Shown: piece after piece, positions 59,557-64,000 of the stretch | Numbering within the stretch: position 1 is the stretch's first letter | Layout of the letters: each line of letters opens with the position of its first letter | NCBI GenBank assembly: GCA_018608725.1 | Contig: JABAZA010000018.1 | Location: 1-64,000, forward strand | Direction of reading: 5' to 3' | Length of the DNA: 64,000 bases | Source: Flavobacteriaceae bacterium | GTDB lineage: Bacteria > Bacteroidota > Bacteroidia > Flavobacteriales > Flavobacteriaceae | Made by a program: the position numbers and the translations under genes | The notes under the pieces: generated by a model | What the model was told of the DNA's origin: nothing | Database searches by the model: none | What the model saw: only the letters and a program-made list of their open reading frames with translations

Positions 59557-60579
59557 ATGAAATTTACAGCCAAACAAATAGCAGAGATATTAAATGGAGA
59601 AATTGTTGGAAACCCGGATGTTGAAGTCCACACACTTTCCAAAATTGAAGAAGCTGCTGAAGGCTCTCTTACATTCTTAGCGAATCCAAAATACACGCCT
59701 TACATATACACAACTAAGGCCTCTATAACCATCATCGGACAGGACTTTATTTCTGATCAGAAAATAGAAACCACACTCATCAAAGTTGAAAATGCATACA
59801 GTTCATTTTCCAAACTATTAGAGTATTACAACCATATAAAAAACAACAAATTAGGTGTTGAATCTCCAATATTTATATCGGAATCAGCTACTTATGGCGA
59901 AGGTGTTTATATAGGTGCGTTTTCTCACATTGGCGAAAATGTAGTGATTGGGGATCACGTAAAAATTTATCCAAATACCTTTATTGGTGACAATGTAACT
60001 ATTGGATCACATACAACCTTATTTTCTGGAGTTAAAATTTATTCTGATTGTGTGATTGGTTCCCATTGTTTTATCAATTCTGCTGCGGTTATTGGTGCAG
60101 ATGGATTTGGATTTTCACCAGATGATACTGGTGCTTATCAAAAAGTACCCCAAATTGGAAATGTTATTATTGAAGATTATGTTGATATAGGTGCTGCTAC
60201 CACTATTGATCGTGCAACGCTTGGATCTACACTCATAAAAAAGGGTGTAAAACTTGACAATCAAATTCAAGTAGCCCATAATGTGGTTATTGGCGAAAAC
60301 ACAGTAATTGCTGCTCAAACTGGTATTGCAGGATCAGCTAAAATTGGAACCAACTGCCAAATTGGTGGACAAGTAGGGATAGCCGGACATATTGAGATTG
60401 GGAATAATGTAAAAATTCAAGCACAATCAGGTATTGGACACACGATTAAAGACAACGAAGTTTTACAAGGAACCCCAGCATTTTCATTTAGAGATTATTA
60501 TAAATCCTATATTCATTTCAAAAACCTCCCAAATATTGTAAAGACTGTTGATACACTAGAAAAAACCCTTAAATCATGA
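59557..60579 (+). CDS. lpxD: UDP-3-O-acylglucosamine N-acyltransferase
   Basis: A 340-residue LpxD. It has an N-terminal uridine-binding domain (about 1-100; MKFTAKQIAEILNGEIVGN, SLTFLANPKY) and a left-handed beta-helix of repeated [LIV]GxxxX hexapeptides (about 105-300; e.g. VVIGDHVKIYPNTFIG, CVIGSHCFI). The catalytic His region NQIQVAHNVVIG is present. It transfers a 3-hydroxyacyl chain to UDP-3-O-acylglucosamine, the third step of lipid A synthesis. I used the ATG at 59557 rather than an upstream TTG. It overlaps lpxC/fabZ by 4 bp (ATGA). Confidence 0.95.
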   Translation: MKFTAKQIAEILNGEIVGNPDVEVHTLSKIEEAAEGSLTFLANPKYTPYIYTTKASITIIGQDFISDQKIETTLIKVENAYSSFSKLLEYYNHIKNNKLGVESPIFISESATYGEGVYIGAFSHIGENVVIGDHVKIYPNTFIGDNVTIGSHTTLFSGVKIYSDCVIGSHCFINSAAVIGADGFGFSPDDTGAYQKVPQIGNVIIEDYVDIGAATTIDRATLGSTLIKKGVKLDNQIQVAHNVVIGENTVIAAQTGIAGSAKIGTNCQIGGQVGIAGHIEIGNNVKIQAQSGIGHTIKDNEVLQGTPAFSFRDYYKSYIHFKNLPNIVKTVDTLEKTLKS

Positions 60580-61979
60580 TAATTAAATCTGAATCGAAAC
60601 AAACAACGATTTCCAAAAAAGTTTCTTTAAAAGGCGTAGGACTTCATACCGGGCTAGAGGTTGAAATAAATTTTCTTCCTGCTGATATTAATAATGGATA
60701 TACTTTTAGAAGAATTGACTTAGAAGGAATGCCTATTATTAAAGCGGATGCAAATCTTGTAACAAACACCCAACGTGGCACTTGCTTAGAAAAAAATGGT
60801 GTCTCTATTCAAACCTGTGAACATGTACTTGCAGCACTTGTTGGACTAGAGATCGATAATGTCATCATTGAATTAAGCACTTCAGAACCTCCAATAATGG
60901 ATGGATCCTCTAAGTATTTTGTTGAAGCCTTAGAAAGTGTGGGAACTAAAGAACAGGAAGCTTTTAGAGAAGTATTTGTAGTTAAAGATGTCATTTCTTA
61001 TTCCGATGAAGAAACAGGCAGTGAAATTACAATAATACCATCGGATGAATATCAGATTACGACTATGGTTGATTTTGGAACCAAAGTATTAGGAACTCAA
61101 AATGCTACCTTACAACATTTGTCAGACTTCAAGGAGGAGATTTCCGATTCACGTACCTTTAGTTTTTTACATGAACTTGAAACTCTTTTGGAACATGGAC
61201 TGATTAAAGGTGGCGATTTAAACAATGCAATTGTTTATGTGGACAAACCCATTTCAAAAGAAACCATGGAGCGTTTAAAAGTAGCTTTCAATAAAGATTC
61301 CATTTCAGTGAAGGCAAACGGGATTTTAGACAACCTTACCTTACATACGCCCAATGAAGCTGCTCGCCACAAGCTTTTGGATGTTATAGGAGATTTATCT
61401 CTAATTGGAACTAGAATTCAGGGAAAAGTAATCGCAAATAAACCTGGCCATTTTGTGAATACCCAATTTGCAAAAAAAATCGCAAAAATCATTAAAATGG
61501 AACGTAGAAACAATGTGCCCAATGTTGATTTAAATCAGCAACCCCTCATGGATATTAATGCCATTATGGATATGTTGCCACACCGTCCTCCATTTTTACT
61601 CTTGGATAAAGTCTATGAATTATCACAAAACCATGTGATCGGTTGTAAAAATGTAACCATGAATGAATCATTTTTTGTTGGACACTTTCCTGGAGCACCG
61701 GTAATGCCTGGCGTACTCATTATTGAAGCCATGGCACAAACGGGTGGGGTATTGGTATTAAATACTGTTCCAGATCCAGAAAACTACCTTACTTTTTTCA
61801 TGAAAATGGACAATGTAAAATTCAAGCAAAAAGTTGTTCCGGGTGACACACTTATATTCAAATGCTCATTAATTACACCTATTAGAAGAGGAATTTGTCA
61901 CATGCAAGGGTATGCTTATGCGAATGGAAAATTATGTGCTGAAGCCGAGTTAATGGCTCAAATATCAAAAGTTAAATAA
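60576..61979 (+). CDS. lpxC/fabZ: Fused UDP-3-O-acyl-GlcNAc deacetylase / 3-hydroxyacyl-ACP dehydratase
   Basis: A 467-residue bifunctional protein. LpxC occupies about 1-305: GVGLHTG, the zinc site TCEHVLAALVG (His near 82), NEAARHKLLDVIGDL with two further metal/catalytic residues, and a GHF-type ending. FabZ occupies about 320-467: MLPHRPPFLLLDKV, GHFPGAPVMPGVLIIEAMAQ with the catalytic His and Glu. LpxC removes the acetyl group and commits to lipid A; FabZ dehydrates 3-hydroxyacyl-ACP for fatty acid elongation. Both compete for the 3-hydroxyacyl-ACP pool, so one chain fixes their ratio. This fusion is typical of Bacteroidota. Confidence 0.97.
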   Translation: MIIKSESKQTTISKKVSLKGVGLHTGLEVEINFLPADINNGYTFRRIDLEGMPIIKADANLVTNTQRGTCLEKNGVSIQTCEHVLAALVGLEIDNVIIELSTSEPPIMDGSSKYFVEALESVGTKEQEAFREVFVVKDVISYSDEETGSEITIIPSDEYQITTMVDFGTKVLGTQNATLQHLSDFKEEISDSRTFSFLHELETLLEHGLIKGGDLNNAIVYVDKPISKETMERLKVAFNKDSISVKANGILDNLTLHTPNEAARHKLLDVIGDLSLIGTRIQGKVIANKPGHFVNTQFAKKIAKIIKMERRNNVPNVDLNQQPLMDINAIMDMLPHRPPFLLLDKVYELSQNHVIGCKNVTMNESFFVGHFPGAPVMPGVLIIEAMAQTGGVLVLNTVPDPENYLTFFMKMDNVKFKQKVVPGDTLIFKCSLITPIRRGICHMQGYAYANGKLCAEAELMAQISKVK

Positions 61980-62007
61980 ATCCGTTTTATATCAAAAAAC
62001 AAACATC

Positions 62008-62793
62008 ATGAATCAACCTTTAGCCTATGTTCATCCTGGAGCCAAAATTGCCAAAAACGTGGTCATAGAACCTTTTACTACGATCAATAACAATGTTGTC
62101 ATAGGAGAAGGAACGTGGATTGGATCAAACGTTACAATAATGGAAGGTGCACGCATCGGTAAAAATTGTAATATTTTTCCAGGAGCCGTTATTTCTGCAA
62201 TGCCTCAAGATCTTAAATATGATGACGAAGACACAACGGTTGTGATTGGTAATAACGTTACTATAAGAGAATGTGTCACGATTAATCGTGGAACTACAGA
62301 TAAAATGAAAACAGTCATTGGAGATAATTGTCTGATTATGGCATATTGCCATATTGCACATGACTGTACCGTTGGAAATAATTGTATTTTTTCTAATAAC
62401 AGTACCTTAGCAGGTCATACCATGGTAGGGAACCATGTTGTATTGGCAGGAATGACCGCTGTACATCAATTTTGTTCTATTGGAAATCATGCTTTTGTAA
62501 CCGGAGGGTCTTTAGTTCGTAAAGACGTGCCTCCTTATGTAAAAGCAGCACGAGAACCGTTATCTTATGTAGGAATCAATTCTGTCGGATTAAGACGTCG
62601 TGGATTTACTTCAGATAAGATCAAAGAAATACAAAATATATACCGATTACTGTATCAAAAAAACTACAACAACTCTCAAGCAGCAGAAATTATTGAAGCT
62701 GAAATGGAAGCCACTCCAGAGCGTGATGAAATTTTACAATTCATCAAAAATTCTCATCGTGGAATTATGAAAGGATATTTTAAATCTAATTAA
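62008..62793 (+). CDS. lpxA: UDP-N-acetylglucosamine acyltransferase
   Basis: A 261-residue LpxA with an N-terminal beta-helix of hexapeptide repeats (e.g. NVVIGEGTWIGSNVTIMEG) and a C-terminal helical domain from about 190. The catalytic His lies in MAYCHIAHDCTVG, and HQFCSIGNHAFVTGG is the usual substrate-binding strand. It transfers 3-hydroxyacyl from ACP to O-3 of UDP-GlcNAc, the first lipid A step. Gene order lpxD, lpxC/fabZ, lpxA matches the classical operon. It follows lpxC/fabZ by 28 bp and efp by 8 bp after it, so all are probably on one mRNA. Confidence 0.97.
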   Translation: MNQPLAYVHPGAKIAKNVVIEPFTTINNNVVIGEGTWIGSNVTIMEGARIGKNCNIFPGAVISAMPQDLKYDDEDTTVVIGNNVTIRECVTINRGTTDKMKTVIGDNCLIMAYCHIAHDCTVGNNCIFSNNSTLAGHTMVGNHVVLAGMTAVHQFCSIGNHAFVTGGSLVRKDVPPYVKAAREPLSYVGINSVGLRRRGFTSDKIKEIQNIYRLLYQKNYNNSQAAEIIEAEMEATPERDEILQFIKNSHRGIMKGYFKSN

Positions 62794-62801
62794 ACACATT
62801 T

Positions 62802-63368
62802 ATGGCAAGTACATCAGATATTAGAAATGGGTTATGTATTAAATACAACCACGATATTTTTAAAATAATTGAATTTCTTCACGTAAAACCAGGGAAGGGT
62901 CCAGCATTTGTAAGAACAAAAATGAAAAGTGTTACAAACGGAAAAGTAATTGATAATACGTTTTCAGCAGGGCATAAAATTGACGAAGTTCGTGTAGAAA
63001 CACATAAATTTCAATTTTTATATAATGACGGCGATACCTTTCATTTTATGAATACTGTCGATTATTCTCAAATAGAACTCCAAAGAACAGTTTTAGACAG
63101 TCCTGACTTAATGAAAGAAGGAGAAATTGTCACAGTACTCATCAACACAGAAGATAGTTCGCCACTTTCTGTGGATTTACCAGCAAGTGTGATTCTAGAA
63201 GTCACCGCAACAGAACCTGGAATTAAAGGCAATACTGCAACCAATGCTACCAAACCAGCAACTGTTGAGACAGGAGCAACGGTTATGGTGCCTTTGTTTA
63301 TCAATGAAGGAGATAAAATCAAAGTAGAGACAGCAAAAGGTTCGTATAAAGAACGGATCAAAGAATAA
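62802..63368 (+). CDS. efp: Elongation factor P
   Basis: A 188-residue EF-P with three beta-barrel domains. The loop tip GKGPAFVR places the modifiable Lys at residue 32, and the C-terminal signature GDKIKVETAKGSYKERI is clear. EF-P relieves ribosomes stalled at polyproline. No epmA-type or other lysine-modifying gene is nearby. The central domain carries a Thr/Ala-rich run (ATEPGIKGNTATNATKPATV), as is normal for the family. It sits between lpxA and a second lpxD-like gene (1 bp), so it is probably translated together with them. Confidence 0.96.
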   Translation: MASTSDIRNGLCIKYNHDIFKIIEFLHVKPGKGPAFVRTKMKSVTNGKVIDNTFSAGHKIDEVRVETHKFQFLYNDGDTFHFMNTVDYSQIELQRTVLDSPDLMKEGEIVTVLINTEDSSPLSVDLPASVILEVTATEPGIKGNTATNATKPATVETGATVMVPLFINEGDKIKVETAKGSYKERIKE

Positions 63369-63369
63369 C

Positions 63370-64000
63370 ATGAAATTTATTCAGTCGCACACCTTAAAAG
63401 AAATAGCATCGCTGATTGATTGCGACTTTGTAGGGGATCCAAAATTTGAAGTATTGGGTATGAATGAAATTCATGTTGTCACTCCTGGTGACATCGTTTT
63501 TGTGGACCACCCTAAATATTACGACAAAGCCCTTACTTCCAAAGCATCTGTAATCCTTATCAACAAAGAAGTGGAATGTCCTGAAGGAAAAGCATTGTTA
63601 ATCTCTGACGACCCTTTTAGAGATTTCAATAAACTGACTCTGCATTTTAAACCATTTCAAGCGGCTCATAAAGCAATTTCTGACTCCGCCAAAATAGGAG
63701 CCGGAACAATTATTCAACCCAATTGTTTTATAGGAAACAATGTGGTCATAGGTAAAAACTCTATAATTCATGCCAATGTGAGTCTTTTTGACGATACGAT
63801 CATTGGCGATAATGTAGTCATACAATCAGGTTCTGTTTTAGGAGGGAATGCGTTTTATTATAAAAAACGTCCTGAAGGGTATGATCAATTGCTTTCTAGT
63901 GGGCGAGTGGTGATTAAAAATGATGTTCATATTGGATCCTCATGTACGATTGATCGCGGCGTTACTGGCGATACCACCATTGGTAAAGGCACTAAATTGG
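63370..64000 (+). CDS. LpxD-like acyltransferase, second copy, 3' end beyond the window
   Basis: Reading from the ATG at 63370 gives 210 codons open to the window edge. The N-terminal domain (FIQSHTLKEIASLIDCDFVG, PGDIVFVDHPKYY) and then hexapeptide repeats (AKIGAGTIIQPNCFIGNNVV, IIGDNVVIQSG) identify an LpxD-type acyltransferase. Its N-terminal domain diverges from that of the lpxD at 59557, so it is a paralogue rather than a recent duplicate. An insert-like stretch (YYKKRPEGYDQLLSSGRV) interrupts the repeats near 158-175. The catalytic His lies outside or near the edge. It could act on another nucleotide sugar. It starts 1 bp after the efp stop. Confidence 0.85.
   Translation, partial: MKFIQSHTLKEIASLIDCDFVGDPKFEVLGMNEIHVVTPGDIVFVDHPKYYDKALTSKASVILINKEVECPEGKALLISDDPFRDFNKLTLHFKPFQAAHKAISDSAKIGAGTIIQPNCFIGNNVVIGKNSIIHANVSLFDDTIIGDNVVIQSGSVLGGNAFYYKKRPEGYDQLLSSGRVVIKNDVHIGSSCTIDRGVTGDTTIGKGTKL

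Noticed and set aside
59557-62793. Tandem DNA repeats in the lpx genes
   Set aside because: The periodicity is protein-level hexapeptide repeats of the beta-helix, not repeated DNA or a CRISPR-like array.

Overview
The window is a stretch of chromosome from a low-GC marine-type Bacteroidota, most likely a member of the Flavobacteriaceae. The evidence is the fused LpxC-FabZ protein, PorX (response regulator of the type IX secretion system), an E1 alpha/beta fusion, the extended phenylalanine hydroxylase, many lineage-typical proteins of unknown function, and promoters of the Bacteroidota type (-7 box TAnnTTTG). Shine-Dalgarno sequences are scarce. At least six genes appear to start at TTG and one at GTG. 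I see no rRNA, tRNA, CRISPR array, IS element or prophage. The region is dense, mostly core genome, and the largest non-coding gap is 282 bp.

Layout. 1-65: 5' end of a peroxiredoxin gene. 197-7161 (-): NhaC antiporter, fused 2-oxoacid dehydrogenase E1, and a catalytically degenerate M1-peptidase-like protein with a probable outer-membrane barrel. 7180-13712 (-): a run uvrD, YciO/Sua5-like, uvrA, LOG-family hydrolase. 13892-16531 (+): a membrane-anchored protein and recG. 16536-22788: ACP phosphodiesterase, glmM, lipid A acyltransferase, rhomboid protease, TlpA-like lipoprotein, mnmE. 22810-29454: a complete-looking five-gene phenylalanine/tyrosine catabolic operon (homogentisate route, without a maleylacetoacetate isomerase gene) facing a divergent Lrp/AsnC regulator. 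29457-34320: a secreted protein, a D-2-hydroxyacid dehydrogenase fused to an Fe-S domain, a TauE-like permease, and a small membrane protein. 34419-37133 (+): pyrR, pyrB, a STAS-like protein, RNase Z. 37130-41872: TIGR02757 protein, LolD-like ATPase, msrA, an integral membrane protein, serA and serC. 41978-49393: LuxC-like acyl-CoA reductase divergent from a ferredoxin, ychF, parE-parC. 49385-53343: lipoprotein, Xre regulator, M14 carboxypeptidase, second Lrp regulator, aroB. 53444-58199: proline dehydrogenase, then the (-) run porX, tsaE, alanine dehydrogenase, DUF4258-like. 58303-64000 (+): HD hydrolase, then the outer-membrane lipid A operon lpxD, lpxC/fabZ, lpxA, efp and a second lpxD-like gene cut by the window edge.

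Functional links. Amino acid catabolism recurs: Phe/Tyr, Pro and Ala dehydrogenases, the branched-chain-type E1, a carboxypeptidase and two Lrp regulators suit a protein-degrading lifestyle. Envelope biogenesis is the other theme (Lpx enzymes, lipid A acyltransferase, LolD-like ATPase, PorX).

No clearly undescribed multi-gene defence or mobile system is visible. The strongest unexplained signals are regulatory: five copies of a TTTACA-N2-TGTAAA palindrome between the Xre regulator and the M14 carboxypeptidase; a long imperfect inverted repeat over the hmgA/Lrp divergent promoters; and an 11-bp-arm inverted repeat centred between the mnmE and TlpA-like promoters. Protein-level oddities are the altered thiamine-cofactor motif of the E1, the ~300-residue C-terminal region of phenylalanine hydroxylase, and the degenerate M1 protein.
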